Shown piece after piece: positions 17,409 to 26,080 of a DNA stretch of 64,000 nucleotides. Origin of the DNA: Bauldia sp. (GTDB lineage: Bacteria; Pseudomonadota; Alphaproteobacteria; Rhizobiales; Kaistiaceae); NCBI GenBank assembly GCA_026126065.1, contig JAHCJY010000001.1, positions 824,001 to 888,000 on the forward strand, read 5' to 3'. Position 1 is the stretch's first letter. Each line of letters begins with the position of its first letter. The position numbers were made by a program, and so were the translations under genes. The notes below the pieces were generated by a model. The model was not told where the DNA came from. It was given only the letters and a program-made list of their open reading frames with translations, and searched no databases.

Positions 17409-17792
17409 ATGAAATCATTGTTCCGTACGGGCGCAGCCGCGCTCCTGATGCTGACGCTCGCCTCTCCCTCAATCGCCGCTCAATGTGGTCTCGCGTCCTG
17501 GTACGGGCCCGGGTTCCATGGCCGAACCGCTGCAAGCGGCGAGATCTACAATCAGAACGCCATGACAGCCGCCCACCGCACATTGCCATTTGGAACGATC
17601 GTCAACGTCACGCGAACGGACGACGGGCGATCGGTTCGGGTCAGGATCACCGATCGGGGGCCTTATATTCAGGGCCGCGTCATCGACCTTTCGCGCGCTG
17701 CCGCTGTCGCTCTGGACATGATCGACCCCGGCGTTGTGCCTGTGCGGATCAGCGTTGTTGAGGGACGGACCGCCTTGACCAGTTGTACCTGA
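17409..17792 (+). CDS. RlpA-like septal lytic transglycosylase family protein
   Basis: A 127-residue exported protein consisting of a signal peptide (cleavage after SIAA) and a double-psi beta-barrel domain. It shows the RlpA motifs GLASWYGPGFHGR-TAASGE, MTAAHRTLPFGT and VRITDRGPY with IDLSRAAA. RlpA enzymes cleave denuded glycan strands at the division site. There is no SPOR domain, so this is the short form. ATG 17409 is chosen because it begins the signal peptide; the frame itself is open from 17280. A strong terminator follows. Confidence 0.88.
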   Translation: MKSLFRTGAAALLMLTLASPSIAAQCGLASWYGPGFHGRTAASGEIYNQNAMTAAHRTLPFGTIVNVTRTDDGRSVRVRITDRGPYIQGRVIDLSRAAAVALDMIDPGVVPVRISVVEGRTALTSCT

Positions 17793-17858
17793 GTGTCAGT
17801 TCGCTGAAGCGGACCGGATAACGATGCGGGTCTTGCTTCGGGCTGTCCCGAACGGCGA

Positions 17859-17886
17859 AAGGCCCTCGGATTGTTCCGAGGGCCTT
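17859..17886 (+). terminator. Terminator after the RlpA-like gene
   Basis: A perfect 12-bp stem (AAGGCCCTCGGA / TCCGAGGGCCTT) with a 4-base loop lies 66 bp after the stop. The A/T edges make it usable in both directions. Confidence 0.75.
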
Positions 17887-18011
17887 CAACACTTCACGGG
17901 CCTCGGGCGGGGGCGTGCTTAAGACCTGTGGTATGCAACATCAACTCGCGGTCGGGACTGTTGGTTCCTGGGTGGCGCCGGCAGGACAGCTGTGTAGTGC
18001 GGTTCTTGCCG

Positions 18012-18215
18012 CTACTCCATCGCGGGGGCATTCTGCATCGGCGGCTTCGGCACGTCGTTCTCGACCGGCGGGATCATGCCGAACGCAGCCATCCAGTCGA
18101 ACCTTCGTGCGGAGGTAGGCGATGATGGCGTCGATGTCCTCGGTCGTGGCGTTGTAAAAGAACGTAGACGGCATGATCGGGAACGAAACACCGGCGACCT
18201 CTCCTACGCGCTAGC
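18012..18215 (-). pseudogene. Cytochrome c C-terminal remnant
   Basis: One frame reads GEVAGVSFPIMPSTFFYNAT-TEDIDAIIAYLR, typical of the end of a class I cytochrome c, with the Met-ligand loop and last helix. The natural continuation, DWMAAFGMIPPVENDVP to MQNAPAME and a stop at 18012, is in a different frame. An in-frame TAG lies just upstream of the remnant and no CxxCH heme site is found. So only a frameshifted 3' end of the gene is left. Confidence 0.55.
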
Positions 18216-18727
18216 TCCTTGTTTGGCGCCGATCGACACAGAACTCCTGCCGGAATGGGGGACGGGGGGCGTTACGCCATGTTCTCGGACTGAGCGCGGC
18301 ACCGCGCATCTGCGGTGCCGATCTCCGGCGAAACTGCCAGTCTCGGCCGAACCTCGGCAGCCATGTCCTTGCGGGCAAATCGCCGCCCGGAGCTCGAGGC
18401 ACGATCCCGCGAGTGCCCTCAACGAGCCGTTCCTCCCCTGATGGGCGGAGGAGAAGATCGGTGCCAAAGCCAGTCATCTGTAACAAACCTACCCCAGCCG
18501 CCTCAGCTGGGTTCAACGGAGTGGAACACCCGCCGTCTGCCACCTCTGTCCGTCCGGACTTCTCGGCCATTGATCCCTCGGCGATTGCCGGTGAGTGTGG
18601 TGGCGCCCGTTGTTTCGATCGACGAGACAATCGGAATCACGCTAGCGGCGAACGAAGCTCGGCCGCGGAGGGGACTCGCCTGCGACAGACCGCTCGCTCT
18701 CGTACACGGCGCTTACGGAGTGAAAAG
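18216..18727. other. Stretch without a convincing gene
   Basis: About 510 bp between the cytochrome remnant and the Tat-exported protein gene. Frames are open on both strands but show no domain, start signal or consistent codon use. It probably contains the decayed 5' part of the cytochrome locus. Confidence 0.4.
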
Positions 18728-19837
18728 TCACAACAGGGCTCGAAGCATCCCGAGAAAGTCCTCGAACTCTTCTGCTCGGGTCACTTCTGGTTCAAAGCCG
18801 GTGCCGTCAACGAATCTGGCGGGGCCAGATGAGGGTCCGTGATCGGCGTCGATGGCAGTCCGCCATTTCTCCGCGTGGTCGCTCCATTCCTGTATGTCGA
18901 CGAGTTCGGGGGCGGTGAACCAGACGTTCCAGGTCAGAACGCTACCGAGGCGCAGCATGTTGCCCGAAGCCTGGTTGAATATGTCGAGAACTTTTTGATT
19001 GAAGGCATCGACTGCTCGATGGGTTGTCTGCCTGATTGGGCCAATCTCCACCTCCACATTTCCGACCGTCCACGCTTCCGGATGCTGCGCGAAGTCGGGG
19101 CTCTGAAACGCCGCTGTCTGGTGATTCCTGACCGGGAAGATCGGTTCGCTCGGGCTTCCCTCTTTATGTGTGGTCACCTTGATCCCGTTCGCCTTGTCCG
19201 AGGGAAAAGGAAGGGAGGCATCTGCGAACAGATCCCACGCCGCGCGGACCAGCGGGTGCTGATGGGAGCTCGGGCTGAACCAGATCGTTCCCTCGACGGT
19301 CATGTCGGCAGCCAACTCCCGCGTGGACTCGTTCACCCAGCCTCGCTGACCCGTAACGGTGATTTCCACATTCAGGCAGCCGACTGAGGTCGAGCAAGTA
19401 CCTTGCTGCGGGCAGATGATGGACCAGACCCGTCCAGTGTCGTCATAGCCGAGCCGGGAAATGTCATGGGCGAACATCTGAAAGACCCTCGATGAGGAAT
19501 CTCCAGGGGTGGAGAGCCAGCTGAATTCGGGCCACTCCACTTTCTGCTGACGCGTGATATTCGGAATGTTGTCGAGATTGCCCAGCATCGGAATCGATGA
19601 GAGGTCCGGATTCGGATAGGCAAACGCGGGATTTGACTGAGCATATCCGCCGACCCAGCCGGGAGCAGCAATGGTCGGCAAGGGACCGTTCGCCGACGCG
19701 GATGCTCCTTGGCCGTAGGCCGCTCGCGGAAGGAGACCGGCTAGCCCCGTCGAGCCAGCAAGCCACACAGCACCCGCCATGAAGGCTCGGCGAGAAATCG
19801 CACCACCGCCGGGTACCCCACTCTGGTCCTTAGTCAT
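18728..19837 (-). CDS. Tat-exported protein of unknown function
   Basis: A 369-residue protein. The N-terminus carries a twin-arginine signal (SRRAFMAGAVWLAG, with a cleavage region near AAYGQ at residue 43), so it is folded before export to the periplasm. The mature part has many Trp and Pro residues, a CSTSVGC pair of cysteines near residue 150 that could form a disulfide or bind a metal, and VEITVTGQRGWV-like beta strands. I recognise no family. A decayed cytochrome c lies just downstream on the same strand, which hints that the locus once had a redox role. Confidence 0.75.
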   Translation of the reverse strand: MTKDQSGVPGGGAISRRAFMAGAVWLAGSTGLAGLLPRAAYGQGASASANGPLPTIAAPGWVGGYAQSNPAFAYPNPDLSSIPMLGNLDNIPNITRQQKVEWPEFSWLSTPGDSSSRVFQMFAHDISRLGYDDTGRVWSIICPQQGTCSTSVGCLNVEITVTGQRGWVNESTRELAADMTVEGTIWFSPSSHQHPLVRAAWDLFADASLPFPSDKANGIKVTTHKEGSPSEPIFPVRNHQTAAFQSPDFAQHPEAWTVGNVEVEIGPIRQTTHRAVDAFNQKVLDIFNQASGNMLRLGSVLTWNVWFTAPELVDIQEWSDHAEKWRTAIDADHGPSSGPARFVDGTGFEPEVTRAEEFEDFLGMLRALL

Positions 19838-20373
19838 TCGTCCTCCGCCAGTGTTGGGACTGCCACCACCTTGCCAGCAACTTCTTGGCTGAATTGCCGA
19901 TCTCGTTGCTCAGAGCCCGAGTTTGTCACGCATGGCGAATGATTACCAACGCGGTGTGGGTGGAAGCGGGCGCAAGTAATCGAGGATCGTGTCCCATTGA
20001 GTGGTGTAGGTCGTCGCTGGTCGCGACGTTCGCCGGCTGTGGCCGGGCTGGTCACGCGGCGACTGCTGGCAGCGTGACGATGGGATCATCGCCAGTGGGG
20101 CGTCATGCTTTCCAGCGTGATGTAGCGGGCGCGCTGGACGGCCCCTCGTCTCGCATTGATACGCCACAGCATCGACGCGATCGCTGCGGTGGCGGCGGGG
20201 GAAAGCGCTCTTGGGGCGCGATGGGACTCGCGTTGCCACATTCACGCCATTGCCGGCCAACAGTCTTCTCTGAACAGGCCATGCAGGGGTTGGCGCCCCG
20301 CTGCAATGCCGCCGAAGGAGCATCACGGAGGGCCATGTCAGTCGGCCCGCCAGCAACGAAGCGGAGGAGGATC
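19838..20373. other. Intergenic stretch without a convincing gene
   Basis: About 535 bp between divergent genes. It must hold the promoters of the Tat-exported protein (minus) and of the 20374 gene (plus). No coding frame has a supported start. No palindrome of the FNR type is seen. Confidence 0.4.
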
Positions 20374-20904
20374 ATGGCTATCTCACGCAAGGCGGAAGAG
20401 CGAGCGCTCGATGCCGACGAACGCGACCTCGTCGCCAGCTCGCACCATCCCGCGCTGCAGGATCTTCCGGACGCCGAACTGTCACGGCTGGTGGGGCTTG
20501 TTCGGGACCGGCGCAGCAAGGCCCGGGATCGCGCCCATCAGCGCCGCCGGGAGATGAGGGGCAAGTCCGAGGCGAGAGGCGCGACTCCATCGGGGCGCGA
20601 TGACGGATCAAATGCCAAGCTGGCAGTCCTGGCAATGGCGACGCGACGGCTCAACAGTGAGCAGGAACGGCGCCGAAGGATGGCCGGAAAGGCCTCGCTC
20701 GTTGAAGCGGCCCGGGAGGCGCTCGCGATGAAGGAGGCATCTCTTGGCTCCGCGCCGGCCGACTTCAACTCGCGGCACGCACGGACCGGCATGCGTTCCA
20801 AGGCCAATACCCGCCCCGACGACCTTATTCGGCCGATGGAACGCGGGCGCCTGCGGAAGGTGGCGAGCGTGGCTCAGGCCCGGAGGGACGCCAGGCCGGA
20901 GTAA
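20374..20904 (+). CDS. Basic, charged hypothetical protein
   Basis: A 176-residue soluble protein rich in Arg, Lys, Asp and Glu. The ATG is preceded by GGAGGAGG at good spacing; the open frame extends upstream to 19885 but without signals. The N-terminal part is helical (LPDAELSRLVGLVRDRRSKA), followed by ARDRAHQRRREMRGK and a long helical region. The composition suggests nucleic-acid contact or a small histone-like or regulatory role, but no domain is recognised. Comparable proteins occur in Methylobacterium and rhizobia as unnamed families. Confidence 0.65.
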   Translation: MAISRKAEERALDADERDLVASSHHPALQDLPDAELSRLVGLVRDRRSKARDRAHQRRREMRGKSEARGATPSGRDDGSNAKLAVLAMATRRLNSEQERRRRMAGKASLVEAAREALAMKEASLGSAPADFNSRHARTGMRSKANTRPDDLIRPMERGRLRKVASVAQARRDARPE

Positions 20905-20938
20905 CGGTCAGCATCGCGAAGGTTCCTCCAGCAGATCG

Positions 20939-21514
20939 TCACTCGGCGTCGCCACTCGCCTCCGCCGATCCCCGCCGCGCGGCGAGACGCTCGCTCCTGC
21001 CGTTCTGGTACGAAGCGACGCCCCATCGCGTCACGAAGTAAACCGCAAAGCCGACCACGACGCCGAGTGGAATGGCGCCGATGATCATCGGCCCTATGAC
21101 GGTAGCGACCGAATCCCATCCGCTCGACATGATGCCGGCGATGTCGAGCGGCACGCGGCCCATCGGTCCATCGTCCCAGAAGCCAAGGACGACCCAGCCG
21201 ATCTCGTACGTGGTGAGCCAGATCAAAGGGAAGGTAAGAGGATTGCCGATCGCCGTGCCTAGCGCGGCCGCCAGCATGTTGCCCCTCAGAATGTACGCGA
21301 TGGCAAATCCCAGGAGGAAGTGGAGGCCGATGAACGGCGTGCAGGACGAGATACCGCCCGCAGCCGCGCCAGCCGCCACGGAATGCGGTGACGCCGAAAG
21401 GCGCATGATGCGCCGACCATAGTATTTGAACGACCTCGCGTAATTCCGCCGAGGTAGGAGGAATACACGAAGGCGCTCACGAGCTGAGGGCCGCTCGCGC
21501 CGGCGGAACAACAC
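20939..21514 (-). CDS. DUF2062 membrane protein
   Basis: A 191-residue inner-membrane protein. The family core is visible: SPHSVAAGAAAGGISSCTPF, then GLHFLLGFAIAYILRGN and AALGTAIGNPLTFPLIWL, then two more hydrophobic helices near the C-terminus (IIGAIPLGVVVGFAVYFVTR). DUF2062 proteins are widespread in alphaproteobacteria and their biochemical role is not established. The tail is basic and acidic by turns. It converges with the 20374 gene with a 34-bp gap. Confidence 0.9.
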   Translation of the reverse strand: MLFRRRERPSARERLRVFLLPRRNYARSFKYYGRRIMRLSASPHSVAAGAAAGGISSCTPFIGLHFLLGFAIAYILRGNMLAAALGTAIGNPLTFPLIWLTTYEIGWVVLGFWDDGPMGRVPLDIAGIMSSGWDSVATVIGPMIIGAIPLGVVVGFAVYFVTRWGVASYQNGRSERLAARRGSAEASGDAE

Positions 21515-22106
21515 CCAAACGGATCTCCATGGAATGATGCGACTGCAAAAGAGTGGCTTCTAGTAGTCTGACCGGTCAACCTGCCCCCTCCGTGAGAGGA
21601 TCAAATCTCTGTTAGAGTGAGAAGAATCGCAGTCTACTGGACAGTATGTCACAGTGGTTGACGGGACGACTCCTCAATCCGCTCGCTCGTGCCGCTCGTC
21701 TCTCTGGTCCTTATGTACCTGACCTGCAGAACCCAAGACGGAGCCACTCTCGCTTGCCGCCGAGCGTGGGGGGGCGTGCATCAGATCTGTCCGCTCAGCG
21801 CGGCGCAGAACCTCAAGACGGAGGTTCATCGGTTCCTTCCCTCGCCGGCCTTCAGTGCCGAGAGTGTCGTCTGTTCCTGATTTCCCAGATGCAATCTGAT
21901 GGCGCCTCCGACCGACCAGATCCAAGGTGATCCCGAGAGGTGCTGGCGGGCTCTGAATTCCCCAAACACCGAGAGCAGAGAAGCGATCGCCACTTCCGCG
22001 CCGCCGCCAACCGTCCAGAACGTCTGAGGGAACCGTGTGCCCAGGCCCCCTGTCGCATAGGGATGCTTGGCTCAGGACGATATCAAGTCGCCCGTTTATC
22101 TCGCAA
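21515..22106. other. Stretch without a convincing gene
   Basis: About 590 bp upstream of the DUF2062 gene and up to the IS3 end. Several minus-strand frames are open, including one continuing out of the IS, but no domain or start signal supports them. It probably contains the DUF2062 promoter and degraded mobile DNA. Confidence 0.4.
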
Positions 22107-23155
22107 TGAACCGCCCCGGTAATCCCGGAGGCCGTTTGGTTTGAGTCACGCCGCGTTCGGCTGTTCCTCTCGGCGGGCATAGTAGGCGGCTTCGGCCTCG
22201 GCGGGCGGGAGATTGCCGATGGGCTCGAGAAGCCGGCGATTGTTGAACCAGTCCACCCACTCAAGCGTTGCGTACTCGACCGCTTCCATGGATCGCCAGG
22301 GGCCGCGCCGGTGGATAACCTCGGCCTTGTAGAGACCGTTGATCGTCTCTGCCAAGGCATCGTAGCTGTCGCCGACGCTGTCCACGGACGGTTCAGGGCC
22401 GGCCTCGGCGAGGCGCTCGGTGTATTTGATCGATACGTACTGCACGCCGCGATCGCTGTGATGGACGAGTCCGCTGTCGGACACCGGCCGGGGGTCGTGA
22501 AGCGCCTGCTCCAGGGCGTCGAAAACGAAGCCGGCGTGAGCCGAGCGGCTGACCCGCCATCCGGCAATGCGACGAGCGTAGGCGTCGACAACGAACGCCT
22601 CATAGACGAAGCCCGCCCAGGTGGCGACGTAGGTGAAGTCCGAGGCCCACAGCACGTTCGGGCGCGGCGCACGGAACTGGCGGTTCACACGGTCCAGCAG
22701 ACAAGGCGTCGCCTTGTCGGCGATCGACGTCCTTGTCTGTCTTCCGCGAATAACGCCCTGCAAGCCCATGGTGCGCATCAGCCTGGCCACCGTGCAGCGG
22801 GCCACGTCCCGACCCTCTCGCACCAGCTGACGCCAGACCTTGCGAACGCCGTAGACCTTGAAGTTCCCATCGAACACGCGCCGGATCTCTGCGCTGAGCG
22901 CGCCATCCCGGCGGACTCGCGGCGGCGCCGGGTCAGGGCGACGCCGCCGCGCGGCATGCGCGTGATAGGTCGACGGGGCGATCTTCAGCGCACGACAGAT
23001 CGGCTCTACCCTATATGCCCCGCGATGATCGTCAACGAAGCCGATCATGGGCCTGAGCCGGCGGTCGAGCTCCGCCTGGGCAAATACGCTGAATCCTTGC
23101 GCAGGATCTCATTGGCCTGGCGAAGCTCGCGGTTCGCCAAGCGAACCGACGGGAT
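22107..23155 (-). mobile_element. IS3-family element, truncated at the orfA end
   Basis: One end appears at 22107 with TGAACCGCCCCGG, which looks like an IS3-family terminal repeat. orfB is complete, but only about 20 codons of orfA remain (VRLANRELRQANEILRK near 23090-23150). The other terminal repeat is gone: the sequence passes directly into the island-end repeat at 23163. The element is therefore probably immobile on its own. Confidence 0.75.
22146..23048 (-). CDS. IS3-family transposase OrfB (DDE integrase core)
   Basis: A 300-residue rve-type transposase. It has an HTH_21-like region (LSAEIRRVFDGNFKVYGVRK) and the DDE residues in WASDFTYVATW, HHSDRGVQY and DALAETINGLYK. In IS3 elements OrfB is made by -1 frameshifting from OrfA. 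Here the OrfB frame continues upstream of the ATG as FAQAELDRRLRP, and the orfA frame stops at the overlap, consistent with that arrangement. Because orfA lacks its 5' end, normal expression is doubtful. Confidence 0.9.
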   Translation of the reverse strand: MIGFVDDHRGAYRVEPICRALKIAPSTYHAHAARRRRPDPAPPRVRRDGALSAEIRRVFDGNFKVYGVRKVWRQLVREGRDVARCTVARLMRTMGLQGVIRGRQTRTSIADKATPCLLDRVNRQFRAPRPNVLWASDFTYVATWAGFVYEAFVVDAYARRIAGWRVSRSAHAGFVFDALEQALHDPRPVSDSGLVHHSDRGVQYVSIKYTERLAEAGPEPSVDSVGDSYDALAETINGLYKAEVIHRRGPWRSMEAVEYATLEWVDWFNNRRLLEPIGNLPPAEAEAAYYARREEQPNAA

Positions 23156-23162
23156 CCAGGTG

Positions 23163-23302
23163 GGTTGGCAATGCGTCGCTAACCCATTGAATTGTATAGT
23201 GCCGCTTGAGATTGGGTTGGAAAAAAAGATCAATGAAACAATGAGAAAGCACGGACTCTGACTCCGTTAGTCTTGGTTCGAATCCAGATCCCCCAGCCAC
23301 TT
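23163..23302 (+). repeat. Island end: tRNA-Gln 3' copy with flanking repeat
   Basis: Bases 23252-23302 repeat 51 bp of tRNA-Gln with one mismatch. The preceding 23163-23251 repeat, with divergence, the sequence at 11495-11583. There is no acceptor 5' half here, so this is not a functional tRNA. It marks the distal attachment site of the DNA inserted at tRNA-Gln. Confidence 0.75.
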
Positions 23303-23508
23303 CATCCGATTGAGGGAATGCCTCCGGCTCCGCCGGACGGCGAGCGTGAGGCGGGTGACGGACGAGCCGCGGACGTCGTGGACGTCGGTCGGCGATGGCG
23401 GCCTTCGCCACCCACCTTCGGCGGCATCGTGACGGGCAAGGCTCGGACTTGCTGTCGGCTACGACGATCCTCGTCTCAGAATCGCGGAATCGAAGGAGCG
23501 GCACCGGG

Positions 23509-24282
23509 ATGAACGTCATTCTCGCCGGGTTTCTGGCGAGCCTTGCGGCCGGGCTTGCCACCGGCCTGGGCGGCGTCGCGGTGCTGTTCCGACGTCAGAT
23601 CTCCAGGCGCGGCCAGGATCTTCTCCTCGGCTTTGCCGCCGGTGTGATGCTTTCGGCCTCGTTCTTCTCATTGATCCTGCCAGCGCTCGAGCGGTCGCGG
23701 GAGGCAGGCGCCACCGACATCGTCGCCGCCCTCATTGCGGTCGCGGGCGTCCTCCTCGGCGTCGGGGCGATGGCGGTTGCCAACGAGATTGTCCCCCATC
23801 GGCATGCCGTGCAGGGGCGACAGGGACCTAGGTCGGCCGTGATGTCGAACGTCCACCTGCTCGTCCTGGCCATCACGATCCATAATCTGCCGGAGGGCCT
23901 GGCCGTGGGCGTCGGGTACGCTGGCGGGGACGAAGCGGGGGCAACCGCCCTCGCCCTGGGCATCGGCCTCCAGAACATCCCCGAGGGGCTCGCGGTAGCT
24001 GTCGCCCTTGTCGCAGCCGGCATGTCCCGCATACGGGCGATGGCTATCGCGACCGCGACAGGACTGGTCGAGCCCATCGGTGGTCTATTGGGCGTGACGG
24101 TTGTCACCCTGGCCGCGCCGATTCTCCCTTGGGCCCTTCACTTCGCTGCGGGAGCGATGATCTACGTCGTCAGCCACGAGATCATCCCCGAAACACACAG
24201 CCGTGGCTTCCAGCGAGAGGCGACAGCGGGGCTTGCGGTCGGGCTGGTCGCCATGATGTTCCTCGACGTGGCATTTGGCTGA
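23509..24282 (+). CDS. ZIP-family metal transporter
   Basis: A 257-residue inner-membrane protein with about eight helices. The ZIP metal-site helices are clear: VLAITIHNLPEGLAVGVGY (helix IV, HNLPEG) and ALGIGLQNIPEGLAVAVAL (helix V, QNIPEG in place of the more common ENIPEG), plus SHEIIPETH near the end. ZIP proteins import Zn2+ or related divalent cations into the cytosol. GAAGGAG precedes the ATG by about 10 bases. It is the first gene after the island end. Confidence 0.92.
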   Translation: MNVILAGFLASLAAGLATGLGGVAVLFRRQISRRGQDLLLGFAAGVMLSASFFSLILPALERSREAGATDIVAALIAVAGVLLGVGAMAVANEIVPHRHAVQGRQGPRSAVMSNVHLLVLAITIHNLPEGLAVGVGYAGGDEAGATALALGIGLQNIPEGLAVAVALVAAGMSRIRAMAIATATGLVEPIGGLLGVTVVTLAAPILPWALHFAAGAMIYVVSHEIIPETHSRGFQREATAGLAVGLVAMMFLDVAFG

Positions 24283-24359
24283 TCCCCGACGCGCATCGGC
24301 ACGCCAACAAATCCTCTGCCTGGACCCCTGTTGTCGACCGAACGCCGACAGAGAAGGAC

Positions 24360-24387
24360 AACCCGGCCGCTGGCCCGCGGCCGGGTT
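24360..24387. terminator. Bidirectional terminator between convergent genes
   Basis: A perfect 11-bp stem (AACCCGGCCGC / GCGGCCGGGTT) with a 6-base loop lies between the ends of the ZIP and SPW genes. Confidence 0.75.
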
Positions 24388-24400
24388 ATCTCGCTCGGGA

Positions 24401-24769
24401 TCAAGCCGCGTAGGATCGGCCGTTGCTGTTCACGAAAACCGACCACAGGCCGAGGACAACAAGGACGCCGCCGGCGATTCCGACGCTCCATGCCATCGTG
24501 CTCGCGGCCGTGAAGCCGAAGACCCAGGGAGAAGCGATGAGCCAAACGCCGATGAGCGCGGTCACCCATTCCTCCCACGGCCGGTAGTTGGCGATGGCCG
24601 CCAGCGACAGGACAACCATGATGGCGCCCGCGATCCACAAGTTCCAGTTCGCGGCGTCGGAAAGTGGAGCGGCGACGGTGCTGGCGACATCGCCCAGGAG
24701 CCATGGCATCGCAAACACGACAACGCCAATGAGGGCGCTGAGCCAGATCGGCCAACGTTCGTACTGCAT
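24401..24769 (-). CDS. SPW-repeat membrane protein
   Basis: A 122-residue inner-membrane protein with two SPW repeats: WPIWLSALIGVVVFAMPWLLG and WEEWVTALIGVWLIASPWVFG. Each repeat is made of hairpin helices ending in (S/M)PW. Proteins of this kind are small four-helix membrane proteins of unknown function. ATG 24769 is preferred over the upstream start at 24841 because of a GGAG upstream and because the longer form would cover the FNR-type box, which is centred 78 bp ahead of this ATG. That suggests induction at low oxygen. Confidence 0.85.
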   Translation of the reverse strand: MQYERWPIWLSALIGVVVFAMPWLLGDVASTVAAPLSDAANWNLWIAGAIMVVLSLAAIANYRPWEEWVTALIGVWLIASPWVFGFTAASTMAWSVGIAGGVLVVLGLWSVFVNSNGRSYAA

Positions 24770-24840
24770 GTCTCTCTCCAAGTGATTCAGGCCACCATTG
24801 GCCGAATTATTAGAATGAGCAGGATTGGCGTCGACAATCA

Positions 24841-24854
24841 TTGATTCGGATCAA
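24841..24854 (-). promoter_or_regulatory. FNR/FixK box upstream of the SPW gene
   Basis: TTGATTCGGATCAA is a perfect match to the FNR/FixK consensus TTGAT-N4-ATCAA, the best in the window. It is centred 78 bp ahead of the SPW-repeat gene start. Confidence 0.75.
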
Positions 24855-25006
24855 GTATTTTGACCTGTCGTTCCAGTTCAATGACGCCCGACGGGGTCGA
24901 ATGCCCCGCTTGCTCTTGAGCCTGCCGAGCCGAGATCAGGCGCTGGATGGGCCCTGGCGTTCCGACACCGTCTTCAGCCGGCTTGTCCTTCGCGTGCGCC
25001 GGACGC

Positions 25007-25399
25007 CTATGGGGCCGACACGCGGATTGCGTCGTGAATGCGCTCGATCAATTCGCGGCCCAACGCCGGCTTGTGAACGACCGCACCGCCGAGCGCTGCG
25101 GCTCGAACGACCAGACTGGCCGCCGCGTCTCCCGTGTAGAGAAGAAACGGGACCGCAATGCTTCGCTCGCGGAGCCTCGAAACCAACTCGAGCCCATTCA
25201 TCGCGGGCATGTGGTAGTTGGTCACCAGACAAGCAGGCGCACTGAGGTCCCCCTCGAGCAACGCTTCCGGACTGGAGTGAAGCTGAACGTCGAAACCCTC
25301 GGCCGCCAACCGATACGCCAATGACTCGCGCGCCGACTGGTTGTCGTCGAGAATTGCGACAATGGCTCGCGCCGGATTGCCGCTTGAAGAATCTGCCAT
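25007..25399 (-). CDS. Atypical receiver protein (phospho-Asp replaced by Asn)
   Basis: A 130-residue FixJ-type receiver without an output domain, third gene of the fixL-fixJ group. The acidic pair (ILDDN), the switch Thr in LLYTGD and the conserved Lys in VVHKPAL are present. The phospho-acceptor position, normally TDxxMP, reads TNYHMPAMNG (codon AAC), so it should not be phosphorylated in the usual way. It may bind FixL or FixJ and act as a brake or adaptor, a role comparable to FixT, though it is unrelated to FixT in sequence. A GTG at 25414 is an alternative start. Confidence 0.85.
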   Translation of the reverse strand: MADSSSGNPARAIVAILDDNQSARESLAYRLAAEGFDVQLHSSPEALLEGDLSAPACLVTNYHMPAMNGLELVSRLRERSIAVPFLLYTGDAAASLVVRAAALGGAVVHKPALGRELIERIHDAIRVSAP

Positions 25400-25471
25400 T
25401 TCATATGTTTGCACAGTCCGGTCGGGTTCTCGTTGACGCCGGTCAACTGCGCGATCGTCCGATCCGCGCCC

Positions 25472-26080
25472 TCAACCGAGTCGAAAGAGCATCCGAACGA
25501 GGTGGGCAGCGCTGTTCGCCCTCATCTTGGCGACAACGCTGGCCTGAAGGGTCGCAACGGCGCGACTCGTCAACCCGCCGCCGGCGGCAATGGTGTTGCC
25601 CGTGCAGCCCGTGGTGAGCCCGTCCAGAACGTCCCGCTCGAGCGGGGTCAGCGTCTCCAACAGCCCGGTCAATCGGTCGCGTTCAATGCGCCTTGCCGCT
25701 TCTCGCTCCTGGGCGGTAGCCAACGCCTGCCGGACCGCGCTCAGCAGAGCTTCCTGCCCGTAAGGCTTCTCGAGAAGGTCGACGGCGCCTGCCCTCAGCG
25801 CTTCAAGCGCCACCCCGGCATCACCATGACCGGTGACCACGATGGTCGGCCAGTTGCCCGTCAGTCCCGTCAGCGCCTCGAGAAGTTCGATCCCGTTCAT
25901 CTCGGGCATCCGGACGTCGGTGATCACACATCCCGGCGGCAAGTCGACCACGGACCCGAGGAATGTCACTGGAGAGGCAAACGTTGAAACCGCGTAGCCG
26001 TACGCTCGCAGCAGGAACGCAAGTCCGTCGCGGGCCGCTTCGTCGTCGTCGACGACGTAGATGGTCCGCTCAACGGGCAT
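25472..26080 (-). CDS. fixJ: Oxygen-responsive transcription factor FixJ
   Basis: A 202-residue response regulator. The receiver domain has [13 protein letters not shown], the phospho-acceptor Asp 55 in [24 protein letters not shown] and LEKPYG. The C-terminal LuxR-type DNA-binding domain begins [12 protein letters not shown] and ends with [12 protein letters not shown]. Its recognition region ([15 protein letters not shown]) is less typical than in rhizobial FixJ. The start overlaps the fixL stop by 11 bp. FixJ phosphorylated by FixL normally activates fixK, which is not in this window. Confidence 0.9.
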   Translation of the reverse strand: MPVERTIYVVDDDEAARDGLAFLLRAYGYAVSTFASPVTFLGSVVDLPPGCVITDVRMPEMNGIELLEALTGLTGNWPTIVVTGHGDAGVALEALRAGAVDLLEKPYGQEALLSAVRQALATAQEREAARRIERDRLTGLLETLTPLERDVLDGLTTGCTGNTIAAGGGLTSRAVATLQASVVAKMRANSAAHLVRMLFRLG

